NCBI GenBank assembly: GCA_003640385.1
Contig: RCAB01000325.1
Location: forward strand, 1-64,000
Direction: 5' to 3'
Length of the DNA stretch: 64,000 nt
From: Setaria digitata
Lineage: Eukaryota; Nematoda; Chromadorea; Rhabditida; Setariidae
In this document: one piece after another, positions 40,901-52,859 of the stretch
Position numbering within the stretch: position 1 is the stretch's first letter
Layout: each line of letters opens with the position of its first letter
Made by a program: the position numbers and the translations under genes
The notes under the pieces: model-generated
The model's input: only the letters and a program-made list of their open reading frames with translations
Databases searched by the model: none
What the model was told of the DNA's origin: nothing

Positions 40901-43900
40901 ACATCTAAATTATGCAAATGTTTTTTTTTTTCATTTTCATTACACTTTTCCTCTTTTTTTCTATGTGTCTTAATTACTTTTCTTAATAGCACACGAAAAA
41001 ATATAATCTAAAATGTGAAATTTTGAAAACGAGTGGAGAAAAATGTCTTTGGAAATTTTAGAAAATTTAAAAAGAAAATGACTTACACTAAAGCTAGTTG
41101 ACAAATTACTTCAACGTTATTTAGCAGAATATTGTGCAATTTATAGAAGGACTCCAATGCAGCATGCAATTTCCCCTGCAGCCGTTGAACATAGCCCAAA
41201 TTGTAAAGTGCTTGCAAACATGAAACCTTGAATTTTTTGATGTAAATTTAGAAAGAATTCCGAAAATTTGAAAAATTGTACAAGTGTTATTCCAAGTTCT
41301 TTAATTAATTTGATTGCCGTAATAAAATCTTTTAAAACAAGGTTTTTTTTTTTTAATTTGTTCATGTGATGTTTTTAGGAATCCTACTGATAACTGCTTT
41401 CTAGAGGTGATTCATTGATTAGAAATGATGTTAAGCAACAGTTACAGTAGCATGGTATATATCAGAAATAAAAATTAAGCAATTCGAAACGATAATTTTT
41501 CCGTTCAGTGATTCGGATTATTATCACTTCAAAGATTTAATTAATTTCTATCCATTAGCTAGCTTGATAATTAACGTAATTATCAAAGGAAAAAAAAAAA
41601 TTTGGAAGCTGGATTGAACTAGTTCCTTTACCTACTTCATTACTTAGTGCCTCCCTGTAGTATTGAGAAGCTTTATCCAGATCTCCAAGTACAAAGAAAA
41701 TATTCCCCCGATTTACCAATGCATTCGCATTATAACGATCAAAAGCAAGTGCTTGCTCAGAAAATTGTATAGCATCTTCCAATTTTGGTGCTCCTTGCTG
41801 CAAAAATACAAATGCTAAATGACTGAACAGTAATTAATTAATCGTTTGCGATTAAATTCACCTAAAAGTAGTATTCAATTAAGAGATAAGTGAATAAAAA
41901 ATAAAATCTTAATTCAAAATATTTATCTGAAAGAAAACTGGCTTTTTTTGAATAAAAATCACTACAAACTAAAGGAAAATTTATTAACCAGAAGATTAAC
42001 AACGGCAAGATTATTAGCTGCTGCGCTGGCCACTTTATCTTCTTTGTTGTTGAATGACATTAATACCTAAAAAATATCGTTTATTTTTATTTTTTTTCAT
42101 CGTATTATTGAGTAATAATTTAAAAAAAATTTTTTCTTTCTATTAAAGAAAACCTGAATATTTTCTTTTTTGGTTTTTTAATAAGTACCAAGTTTATGCC
42201 TTTTCTTTTGTAACTAATTCATTATTTGAACAAGTGAGTGAAAATTTTATCAAAATTATCAATTTATTCTTTTATTATTTTCTCTGGGATGCTGCTTTCC
42301 TTAATAATAAACAGATTCTATAAACATCAATCAATACGGTCAAATTATTCCATTAAATTTATCCGTAAGCCGAATATACAGGTCAATTTCAAATAAAATA
42401 AAAAAATAAAAAATAAAGTTCTTACTTGTACCGCATTAATTAAATCACCCTGTTTAAGTAATACAACAGCTTTGTTCATTTCAATTTCCATTGCCAGTGA
42501 TGCATAAACCGACTGTCGGATTGCATCAATGCACCATTTATAACCTTCCGAAGTTCTAATTTCATTGAAATTTTAGCAAAATTTAAAATTTATTAACAGG
42601 TCGAGAAAATAAAAATCTCAGAATGCTTTTTTTTGTGACCATTAAACGAGAAAGGACAAAAAATATGAAAAAATGATTGAAATTTTGGTTTGCCAGTTTT
42701 ACTTACACTCTCATGAGAAAAATGCTTATAAAAGTTTCTTTTCATTTGTAATTTAATTTTTAGTTCAATATGAGTAGCTCATTATTTGACCAATTGTTAA
42801 ATGCATTTGGCTAATAAAAATTACATTTAACTGATTAAGTGATCCAAATAATACCACTGATGCTAATCGGAAAAAAATGAAAAGAGTTTAATTTTGTTAG
42901 AAAGTGAAACTCATCGTTTTAAGTTAATTTTGGATTTTCTTTTCAGCAAAAAAAAGAAAGAATTTACGTTGATGCAATAACTGCTGAAATCATTCTAGCA
43001 GCAGTAAAAATTGCCTTTTCCGCAATACTTCGTCGTTGGCGCTCCCATTGCTTCAACGAATCATTACTAATCACTTGAGAAAACAGGAAATCTTGCTGTT
43101 CCTAGAAATAGCTCATTAAAAGCGTAAAATTAATCAAATAATTTTAAACATTATTTTAAATAATAAAGGCTCGCCCAAATGTTGATTTTTTAGTTTTACC
43201 ATTTTTTTCTCAATTAATTTATTTCGACAGTATTACAATATTTCATCAGCAGTTATTGCATTTTTCATTTCATATTTAAACTCTGTTACCTATTCGTGAT
43301 TTTTGATTATATTATGACAAAAATGTATTTTTAGTCATTGTCACCACAGCAAACTTCATAACATTCAAATTCAATGATGATAACCATCAAATAATATCAC
43401 TTCCCGAGTATTCAAATTCTCAGAAGTTCTTGTCTGTTTATAAATTCACTACAGTAACAACTATCAAGTTTTGTTAACATAAACAATCAATAATGAATTT
43501 TTGATGGATTTAGTCATAAAAATATTGTTATGTTAAATTTTTTCAACTATTACATAATAATTCTATCACTAGAATCAACTGATAATAAAGCATCATAATG
43601 TTTTGAATTTTTCCATGTTTATTAAATTTATTTCAGTGGTGATATTTATCATATTTTACTAATATAATCAATTCAGAGCATTTAAATCAGCACAATTAGT
43701 GCATGATTATAAACAGTTGCATGATTGTAAATTTATAAATGTCAACTAATGTGATTATAAAATTTTTTTATTAAAAAATTTTTATGCATTAAATTGATTA
43801 AGAAATTTGCTAATTAATCCATTAATTATGAGTTACTGGTAGAATAATTAGGAAAATGATATCAATTATAACTAACCCCATATTTTGTTTCGTCACCATT

Positions 43901-46401
43901 CAGTAGTGGTATATCCAGTAATCTTTGAAATCCGTCTTTCATTTTGTCAGTATCATTTAGGCAATATGATGTAATAATGTAATTAAGTGCCGTATTGTAA
44001 TTACCCATTTCATCCATACAGCACTCAAATATATTGCCAGCTTCATCATATTCACCACATTTAATAAATGAAACACCGATATTATTCATTATTTTAATCC
44101 TACAATATCATAAATTATTATATTTTGCTTTTTTTATTTTTTTGTAATCTTTTCAAAACTATCATATTTCAAAATTTTTATTTATTACAATTAAAACACA
44201 ATAATATGCTTGTTTCTTGATTTCATTCTTTATAATTATTATGTAATCCACCAAAACTATTTTTTTTTTCTTCCATAGTTATAATTTTATCAAAATCAAC
44301 ATATTACAAAATTCTAAAAGATATTGAGAAGATTGTTTCATTGCAGGAGTGAAGAAGGAAGGAAAAAGATTAGAGGTTTATCCTAAGTTAAAGTAAATTT
44401 CATAAATTTATGTCACTGATTGGTTAACAGGAATTAAATTATTTTCAACTTAGTTCTTTCTTCTTTGGTTCTTGTTATTATCATTATTTTTACAAAACAT
44501 TAGTAATATTATTGCAAAATAATTATAATAATAACAACGATTTTTTCGGATCAAAAAATGTAATTATCAATTTCTTTAATGAAATGAATATTTGTTCAAT
44601 AACTTTATCGATCCTCTCAAGTCCTCAACAAAGTTCTTTTCATCTTTTATAACCAACATTATCTTTATTAACGCTAGGTCTTAATTTTTCGTTTGAGAAA
44701 TATTTGTGTCCACTTACCTAGTACTTTTTTGTGAATGTGGTACTTGATCTAGTGCTATTCGATAAAGTTTGATTGCTTTTTTGTAATCTTTTTGCTTGAA
44801 ATAAATATTGGCAATATTTGCATTAAGACGGCCAGAATTTACAAACATCTTGTTTTTCACAATCATTTGGTAAGTATTCAATGCTTCCGTTAATAAATTA
44901 TTTGCCATATACTGGAAGAAATTAATTTAAAAATTTTTTCACTCCAATGTTATCATTTATCATCATGGCTGCCATCTTAAACAAAAACATCCATTCAGGA
45001 ACATGGCTAAGCAGTAAGATTAATATGAAATTATGAATAAATTAAGTGATTAAAATAAAGGAAAATTTAACCTGATGAGCCAAATTGAACAGAACAGTAA
45101 AGGTAAGGTCCAAATTAAGCTGTTCTACAACTGATAACTGTTCACGCATTTTTAAAATAGTGCGTTCATTTCGCCCTGCTTCTTTAGCTTTTTCAAGTCC
45201 CTGTAAATTTTCATTCAAAAAGATTCTGTATTAAAAACCTTAAAACCAGAAGAACTAAAAAAAAAAAAACAAATATCAGTTATTCAAAAATTCACAATGA
45301 TTAAAGATGAAAATTATCGATTGATTAAAGTGTCAATATATTTAAATTGTAAATAATTTGTGATAATAATCCAAACCAATTTCAATTCGCCTTTTTCCCA
45401 TGCAAAAATGCTTTCTTTTAGGAGTTCATTTACTTTTTGTTCCATTTGAAAACATTTTTCCTCGTTACCCATCTCAGATGTTTTCTCCTTTACATTAATC
45501 TTTAAGGGATTAAAAGATAAGCCTGAAATTAAGAAAGAAAATCAAAAAGATAGGAAAAGCGTGGCAGAAATGTCTAACCAATGTTTCCATTCGCACACCG
45601 AAGAATTTTAATTTGCATTTTGCGTATTTTACATACCTCGACCAGCTGATGAATAGCCTGCACCACGTACAGCTGTCATTGGTACGTTTTGTTCAGTTTC
45701 GCGACGTGAACTAATAGACGATCGTAGCATAAAGCTGCTCACTGTATTAGTGGAAGCAATAGTACCTTTATTATCACGAGTAACATGTGTTGTAAAATGC
45801 ATTTTACCTGCACGTGAAATCGAACTCTTCTAAAAAAAAACTTTGAAATTTAAAAAAAAAAAAAAGAAAAAAGAAAAGGAAAAGAAAAAATAGTTTTGTT
45901 GCAATTCTATAACAAATTAACATTAAAATGGCATTTTAATGCCTTATCAATTTAAAGCAGAGCCAAATCGGATATTATGAACACAGATGAATAATTTCAA
46001 ATAATGTAGGTTTTAAAATTAAACTAATTCTTTTTTTTCTTGATTTTTTTTTCTTTTTTTAAAGCTGAAGTGAATTCGAGAAATTAAATATAGAACTAAA
46101 GGTGGAAGAACAGAAAGATAATCAGTTAATACCGGTCGTCTGCCGTAACTTGACTTAACTACAGCTTGTTGAAAAACTTGATCATCAAGAACATTCTGCA
46201 AAATATTGAATCAATTACTTACAGTTTGATCCAAAATTTCTTATTTTACTTTTAAAATAAAAGTGGTAAAAAAAAAAACATTGAGTCTTACTCAAGTAGA
46301 ATGTATTTTAAATTTATCTAATCACTTAAACTTTTAACTGACATTACCTGTATGTCATACGCATGATCATAATCGTTGAAACCTTCATAACGATCATCCA
46401 T
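37944..46401 (-). CDS. osm-5: Intraflagellar transport protein 88 (OSM-5/Tg737/Polaris)
   Basis: Core TPR subunit of the IFT-B complex, required to build cilia; in nematodes it works in ciliated sensory neurons. Exons in transcript order: 46348-46401, 46133-46195, 45637-45829, 45377-45522, 45072-45200, 44718-44911, 43877-44099, 42968-43101, 42426-42555, 41989-42066, 41636-41797, 41087-41226, 40619-40769, 39894-40009, 39516-39634, 39306-39373, 38918-39035, 38164-38262, 37944-38083; all phases agree, giving 818 aa, close to the usual 820-830. A disordered Ser/Arg-rich N-terminus (about 40-100) is followed by TPR repeats from about 185 to 710. Strong family blocks are IYDAEGDKSQAFQ, SYRYFPSNISTIEWLGAYYV and EIKWQLMVASCLRRSGNYQK. 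The C-terminus is acidic and ends SLLPE. Exon 11 has overlapping GT donors (GTAGGTAAAG), but only the first preserves frame. An acceptor-like AAGCAG sits 1 nt before the ATG, and an X-box lies 71 bp upstream. Confidence 0.95.
38310..38665 (-). mobile_element. Possible tRNA-derived SINE-like insert in an IFT88 intron
   Basis: This part of the intron between exons 17 and 18 is clearly less AT-rich than its surroundings. On the minus strand it carries a perfect pol III B-box-like GGTTCGATTCC (38596-38606), with an A-box-like TGGTTAGTCTATTGG about 40 nt upstream. A full tRNA cloverleaf does not fold well: the T stem has only about three pairs. A functional tRNA is therefore unlikely. Ends and target duplications could not be defined. 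Confidence 0.35.
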
Positions 46402-48240
46402 ACTGCTTTACTTGAATAATAACTGATCAATAATCATTAACAGAATAATGTTATCTTCCTTCCCTTTTCCAGTTCACCATGACAACAACGCCATTACATC
46501 AGCCAGCGTAGGTAGTCCTTTACACCACTGTGATTATTTAAATGCCAATAATCCAAAAATTTATCAGCATCATACTCTTCAGGTGAATGAAGCGAAAACA
46601 GCAGGCATTGCTTATGAATTAAATACGTAGTTGACAAAGTTTGAATGGACAAAAAGAAAAAATGTCAATTAAACGGATGCCCGAAAAAAAAAATAACTTG
46701 AAAACCACTACTAGAGCATAGATTAATGTTGCATTTGCACATTTAATGATTTAGTAAGCGAATCAGTATTTCACAATTATGTATGCATCATACAAAAAAT
46801 TTTCACTGCACAGAATTTCAAAAAGCATCAAGTTTTAAGGAACTGACATACTAATAATGTAAGTCATCTATTATGATGTAATATCATAAGTATCAGTTAT
46901 GGAAAATTTAATCTGCTGACTAAGACAACTGAAGAATTAAAATTACAGCAAGCTAATTAAAACTAAAAGCATAGTCAGCATATTAAGTGAAGCGAAAAAA
47001 AAATCAGCTTTTGATTGAGCCATTAATGCAAGTGTAAGAAGGAATGTCTCTCAAGCTGCAAAAAAGAAAGAAATATACACATGGACAAAATAAAAATTAT
47101 GAAGTATAAAAGAAACAGTCAACAACTTTGAAAGCAATGAAATGCAAAATTCACATGAAAAAATAAATACTATTAAATTTGCAACTAGGAAATTTAGAAG
47201 ATCTCAAATATACTGCAGTTCAAGTTCATCATTCATTGATTTAAAGAACTCCAGGAATAGTAATATAGTAATATTACTTAATCCTTTTATCATTAAGATC
47301 AAATTTTACACTCCGTTATATGACTGTAAAGATCCAATAACTTACTCTTTATCATTATCCGTATCATTTATCATCAATCACAAGATATCCTATATTCATT
47401 CTTTGATCAGTAAAGAGACTTGAAATCTAATGTACTAACATATCTTCGCTCACAACATTTCTTGGTCTTTTTTTACAGCATCAAATTTATCCTTTGCTTT
47501 AGTCTTAGAATTTTGACAGCTTTTCCGATTGGCAATAATACTTTATTCAGCTGTGAATTTTAATGAATTATATCACCTAGAAGATATATCAACACTTCAT
47601 AGTCAATATGATTACATGAATATTCATTTTTCGAATTAAATAATAACATTAACTTATATGCCTTGCTGCATGCAAACAATATTTATCACGCAGCATAAAG
47701 CACTCAATTCAAATATCATTTAACGTATTATAACTTATTATCTGGAAATGCTGTCATGCATTGAGCGGCAATTCAAATTTTAGTTGAAATTAACTATTTT
47801 TATCATATTAGATGCAAATTATTAAAATTCTTTAATAAAATTGAATTAATTAACATATTTCACACGCTCTGACCAAACTAACAATTAACATTCGGATATT
47901 CCCATTTATTAACACATAAATTTAAGTCTTTTTTGCAATGTGCAAGTGTAACTTACAGTATAACTTATTACATCAAATGAATTTTCAACAAAATCAAACG
48001 ATAAATAGCTGAAGAGAGTGTAAGAAACTATATGAAAAAAGCCTAAAGTTGAATTCGATAGATAATTTTGTACTATAAATAAGCAAATAACACATCGGGC
48101 TTTGATCCAAATCGGTAGCAATTAACGTAGGATGAAACTGAAAATCAAAATCAATTAACAGTCTTGTGCCTTTGCACTAAAAGATGACAACCAAATGAAT
48201 TGCAAATAGCTGCTAATCAAAAAACGCTAATCAAAAAACG
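46402..48240. other. IFT88 upstream region
   Basis: This is the promoter side of the minus-strand IFT88 gene, with an X-box at 46472-46486. The rest is AT-rich, and no coding exon is recognised. The short plus-strand frame at 46448-46630 overlaps the X-box and lacks any motif. Confidence 0.55.
46472..46486 (-). promoter_or_regulatory. X-box (RFX/DAF-19 site) of the IFT88 gene
   Basis: On the coding (minus) strand the sequence is GTTGTCATGGTGAAC, an imperfect palindrome very close to the nematode X-box consensus GTTNCCATRGNAAC. It lies 71 bp upstream of the IFT88 ATG, within the range where DAF-19 sites control ciliary genes in C. elegans. The gene is itself a classic X-box target, which makes a chance match unlikely. 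Confidence 0.75.
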
Positions 48241-48248
48241 CTTTTTTA

Positions 48249-48883
48249 GAAATTCTTTCTAGCATGCTGCTTTCACGTGGGATAAGACAATATGCATTTT
48301 CAAATTTACACTACATGATATTTTTTTACAAACTAATTGCTTAATCTCAACTTCACTTTCCCTAAATGAAAGTTTCAGGAATAAATGCAGGCGCCCGAAG
48401 CAATATGGCTAGCTCAAGCATTTTACAACTTATACCAATCAGCAATCTAATCAGACAAGCTTATAGATTTAATTTATGCGAAATGAAAAGTTTGTCTATC
48501 ATAGCAGACATTCTAAGTGCAAAACATGCAGAAAATAACTATTTATACTAATTTATCCTGAATAATTAAAGAAAATTGAATTAAATTAAACAAATAAATG
48601 AATACAAATATAAAAGAAGTCAAGCGAAAAGTTAGCAAAAAAAAAAAATCCAATTTATTAAGAAAACAAGAAATGGTAAACCAAGAGAGTGAATAATGAA
48701 TGCTACAATTTAAGAAAATGGGAAAAGGTAAATTCCGCAAAACATGTAGATTGAAAATTTGAGGGAAAAGCACGGATGCCAATATTAAGAAATAAAAAAG
48801 GGCAAATATAAGAGAAGCATGCAGAGTGACTGATACGTCAAAAAAATAAATAAATATTTTTAAAAAAATAAAAATAATATAAT

Positions 48884-48914
<31 letters not shown>

Positions 48915-49169
48915 TAAAAATAAATAATAAATAAATAAAAAATAATAAATAAATAAAAAAATAAATAAAAATAAAAATAATAAAAAATAAAAAAAAAAAT
49001 AAAAATAAAAAATAATAAATAATAAAAACAAAAAGCAAATTTAAGCGGTCTGCTGTTTTCTTAATTTAACAAAATAATTGTAACATATTGAAATATTTAA
49101 AAATAAGCAATATTAAAAAATACTTCAAAACTAAATTTTTGATCAAGAAATTCTTTCTAGCATGCTGCT
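48249..49169 (+). repeat. Exact 23-bp direct repeat flanking 0.9 kb
   Basis: The same 23-bp sequence, beginning GAAATTCTTTCTAGCATGCT, occurs at 48249-48271 and at 49147-49169. The second copy leads directly into the 52-bp tandem array. The region between has no gene; the open frame at 48366-48551 shows no recognisable motif. Confidence 0.75.
48840..49034. repeat. A/T low-complexity tract (AAATA-type)
   Basis: About 190 bp made only of A and T in AAATAAAAATAA-like steps. The minus strand reads as artificial Phe/Ile/Leu/Tyr-rich frames, which are not genes. Confidence 0.9.
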
Positions 49170-49565
49170 CTCGAATTTGACCTCATATTGTTGATCAGCA
49201 ATATAAATCTGAGTGTTGGATCTCGAATATGACACTAAATTTTTGAATCCGCAGGACTCAATTCCAGATACTTGATCTCGAACTTGATATTAAATTGTTC
49301 ATGAAAAGCACAGCTAAGAGATACTAATCTCAAATTTGACACCATATTACTGATCCAGAATTTTTTCCCGATAGCTGATCTCGAATTTGATCCTACATTG
49401 TTGATCGGCTACTTAAATCCAAATGCTTGATCTTGGACCCGATATCAACTTGCTGACCAATAACATAATTCAAGGTACTTGATCTCGAACTTGACATTAA
49501 ATTGTATATAAAAAGCACTATTAAGAGTGATTGATCTTTAATTTGACACTGAATTATTGATCAGA
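49162..49565 (+). repeat. 52-bp tandem array, eight units, four-unit higher order
   Basis: About eight degenerate units of roughly 52 bp, each beginning near TTGATCTCGAACTTGACATT. Units 1/5, 2/6, 3/7 and 4/8 resemble each other more than their neighbours do. For example, AAAAGCAC...TAAGAG occurs only in units 3 and 7. This points to a four-unit higher-order repeat of about 210 bp that was duplicated once. Two further units of the same type, in the same orientation, lie at 62995-63115. Confidence 0.8.
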
Positions 49566-51320
49566 AATTATTTTTAAACCTTCTTGATGAGGGATGATAA
49601 GTAAGGACGTTCAAAGTTTTGTAATTTATTAAAATTCATTGTTGTATTGCGTAGTGACATATGGATTATTAGTTTAAAATTATGTTAAATGTCTGGAAAA
49701 TTACCAATTCTCATGCAATTTAAAACTGCATTTCAATCATGAATAAAGGAAATGATTATCAAATTTCGATAATAAAATTATTATTTTGAAAAAAGGTTCT
49801 TCCTTTTTTTAAATGATAAAATTTTTTTCGCCTCTCCTTTTTTTGAAAAATTTTGATAGTGACTAGGAGAAAAAAATATGAAACGGTAGTAAATGCACAG
49901 AAAAAATGTTGAAAATAAAAGTGATCTCATTATGTGTCATATTTTAGTCTTACTGCGAAAGTGAATTAGATATTGTGATTTCAGTTACATCCGTAAGCAA
50001 AAATAATTGCTGATTAATAATAAATCATCGAAATCGTAGTAATTAGCAAGAAATGGTCAGCATTCTTAAAAAAGTTTTTAAAACCAATAAAAATATTTTC
50101 CACAGTAATATAAATTCGCATTTATTTGACAGTATACAATAAACGCTTTAAAATTTTGAAAATTTTTGGTAAATATTTTTTATGAGTGAAATGTGCATAG
50201 ATAAAAATTGGCAAACCTGAAATATACTATCAAATTTATGCGTCTATATGCTAATTAATATAGCAAAAAGTATTCGTTAATGAGTTGTTTAATAAAATTC
50301 TTTAAAGGCAAAAAATTTTTGATTTAAAAAAAAAAATTAATTTTCCTTCTCCAGGGAGTTAATGCATCAAGTGGTCAAGTGGACAAGGAGAAAAAAGTGA
50401 ATAACCAGTAATTTGTATAAAATATTTCGACTCCTAAAGGATCTTAAAAAATTTTTTCAAAACTATGAAGAAAGTAAGAATTAATTAAAAAAACTATGAA
50501 AAGTGCAAAAATAAAGCCATGAAAATGATGTGAGTAAGGAAGGACAATCAAAAGGCCTAAAATAAATAAATATAGAGTAGAAAAATCAAAGAAGCATACA
50601 AAAATTTCGAATAAGCCAGCAAGAAACGATTAGAATTAGGTAATGAGTGGTGAAGAATAATATTAATCATATAAATAAAAAATACAAAATCATTAATTTA
50701 TAAAAAAGAAACAAAATTTTACTTGTAAGATTACTTGAGCGATTGCGCTAAATTTTTTTGTGATAATTAACACCAACGACAAAAAAATGAACAAAATAAA
50801 AACAAGAAAAAAGAAGAGCCAGTCTTTGTGAACGCGTAAAATTTGATTGTTGCTATTCATTTTGAATGATTTAATACGATGTATAAGAAAAATAAGATCA
50901 CAAAAATTCGCTTTGATCTTTTAAACGAAACGTGCATAGCATGATTTAAAAAATCCCCAACATGTTTTATAATTTCTGATATATTTACCAGAAAATCTAT
51001 TCATGATTATTTCCGTCTTTTTAGAATATTGCTTTTCTATCATTTTTTGAAAAAATTTTGATTTTAATTTAATAAATAAACATTGACAAAGAAAAAAATT
51101 AAAAACTTCAAAAAAAAATTCTCTTTACATCGTAATTTCAAACGAAAACAGACTTTTTTTTTTCTTAAAAAAACCAGAAAAAATATGTACTACACTATTA
51201 TAAACTCGCATTTATTCAGAAATAAACAATAGAATGCTCTAAAATTCTGGTGGGTACCTTGCGCAATTTTTTTGAAAACTGATTGGCGGTAAAATGCGTT
51301 CAGATTAAAATTAGCAAGAT
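49561..51320 (+). repeat. Dispersed repeat, long copy (inverted relative to 62150-62790)
   Basis: 49561-49815 and 50960-51220 match the reverse complement of 62528-62790 and 62150-62500 respectively, with long near-identical stretches such as ACCAATTCTCATGCAATTTA. The middle 1.1 kb has no counterpart in the other copy. Inside the long copy, 50100-50215 and 51190-51320 are also related, both containing AAA(T/C)TCGCATTTATT. No transposase frame or terminal repeat was recognised. Confidence 0.75.
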
Positions 51321-52380
51321 TTGAAAAATAAAAAATTAAATAAAAAGAGAAACTAACTTCCAATACATCCAAACCATCCATGCTCAAAATGAATAACAAA
51401 GTACAGAAAAAATGAAACAAACAAGAAGTCCAGGTCTAAAAGTGACATTTGCAAGAAATGATAAAATTACAGTTTTACTTATCACAAGCAAAACGAAATT
51501 AGTAAAAACCGAGAAGAAAAAGAAATAAAAGGGGTAAATAAAATGCGAAATGCTTAATAAAAAGATTCTAGCACTACATTTTATGAAATTCTCCTAATGA
51601 AATCACTTCTAAACCAATAATAGGATATATTGTCTATTAAATCTCAAAAAAAAAATAAATAAATAAAAACCTTATTATTGGTCCATAATTTGCTGAATGA
51701 CGGGAACCAGTATCGGTATCCTACATTTTCGACCTCCTTGCACTTTGTTTACTAAAATAATTTAAATTAGGTCAAAAATAAATATCATGAGGTTTTTAAA
51801 GAACTCAAATTAACTTTTGGACATGATGCTGCTTGATATATTCATAGTATTAAAATTTTTGGAATGAAAATTGAAGCAAAAATTAAGTTAAATGACGAAT
51901 GGTAAGGGGAATCTATGAATGATTGAAAAATTCCAATTGCACAAACAGCTTTATGGGATCGCAATAGCTGACAAAATATGCTTCTCTTGACAGCATGGTA
52001 TTATTTTTATTTTTTACACGAAAGTTGAGAAATTTTGTATCCTAAACTTCATTATAGAAATACAAAGTAAAGTTTTTCACCTCAAACATACTATTAATAA
52101 GAAAGAGATTGCTGAGTAATGCATCTAGTTTAATAAAGATAATGAAAAGAGAGAAAAAACTCACCCAATGTGAGAAATTTGAAAATTAAATTTGAAATTG
52201 TAGCATTCATGAATTACAAGAAAGCCGACCACTTCTCAAATCCAATTCGGTGGCATAAAATTTCAACCTAGTTCTTAAAATGAAGAATATTTACATAATA
52301 TCACGTCAATATTTTACTACAACTGAAAACAAGCACAAATGGCAAGGCATGGAAAGATGAAAAACTAAATGGTTAGCAAA
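51321..52380. other. AT-rich intergenic, nothing recognised
   Basis: About 1 kb of A-rich sequence without coding potential, RNA genes or obvious repeats. Confidence 0.5.
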
Positions 52381-52382
52381 AC

Positions 52383-52777
52383 TGCATGCTAAATGAAGTC
52401 TGTAAGCAACAGTTAAAACGCTAAGCAAAAATTATGATAAATGAAAAGGCATGCACGAGAAAAGATAACACAGATGAAAAAATACACAAGAAAAAAGCAT
52501 GCAAAATTAAGAATTATATAAGAGTTTATATGTTAGGTGTGAAGAGCAATGAAAAAAAAAAACTTGCTTTGTAAGAGGTTACAAAATTGCAAATTGTAAA
52601 GCACGCTTGAAAAGAGATAGTGAGAAGGAATCAAATTAGTTTGAAGAAGGCATGCAAAATTACAGCTTAGATGTAAGGCAAAAAAAACATGCATTGTTAG
52701 AAGTTATAAAAAACAATAATGAATAGCATGCATCTATAGAAATGACAAAAAAGACATGCTCAACAAGAAAACATGCA
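52383..52777 (-). repeat. Cluster of GCATGC / TGCATG motifs
   Basis: On the minus strand TGCATG occurs six times between 52449 and 52777 (at 52450, 52498, 52651, 52688, 52727 and 52772, lower coordinate of each, within 1 nt). There is one plus-strand copy at 52383. Several are embedded in a recurring GGCATGCAAAATTA, suggesting a decayed tandem repeat. TGCATG is also the RBFOX-family RNA-binding motif, but no transcript is known here. Confidence 0.6.
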
Positions 52778-52859
52778 AAATTAAATTTATTAACAAAAAT
52801 TTTTTCACTGATTAGAAAAGGAAAAAAGATCAGCAAATAACATTTCATCTTTTCTTACA

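Noticed and set aside
46448..46630. Small plus-strand gene divergent from IFT88
   Set aside because: The frame has no splice or family support and overlaps the X-box promoter element.
48543..49038. Long Phe/Ile/Leu/Tyr-rich minus-strand frames
   Set aside because: Read-through of an A/T-only low-complexity tract; no biased codon pattern or membrane-protein motif.
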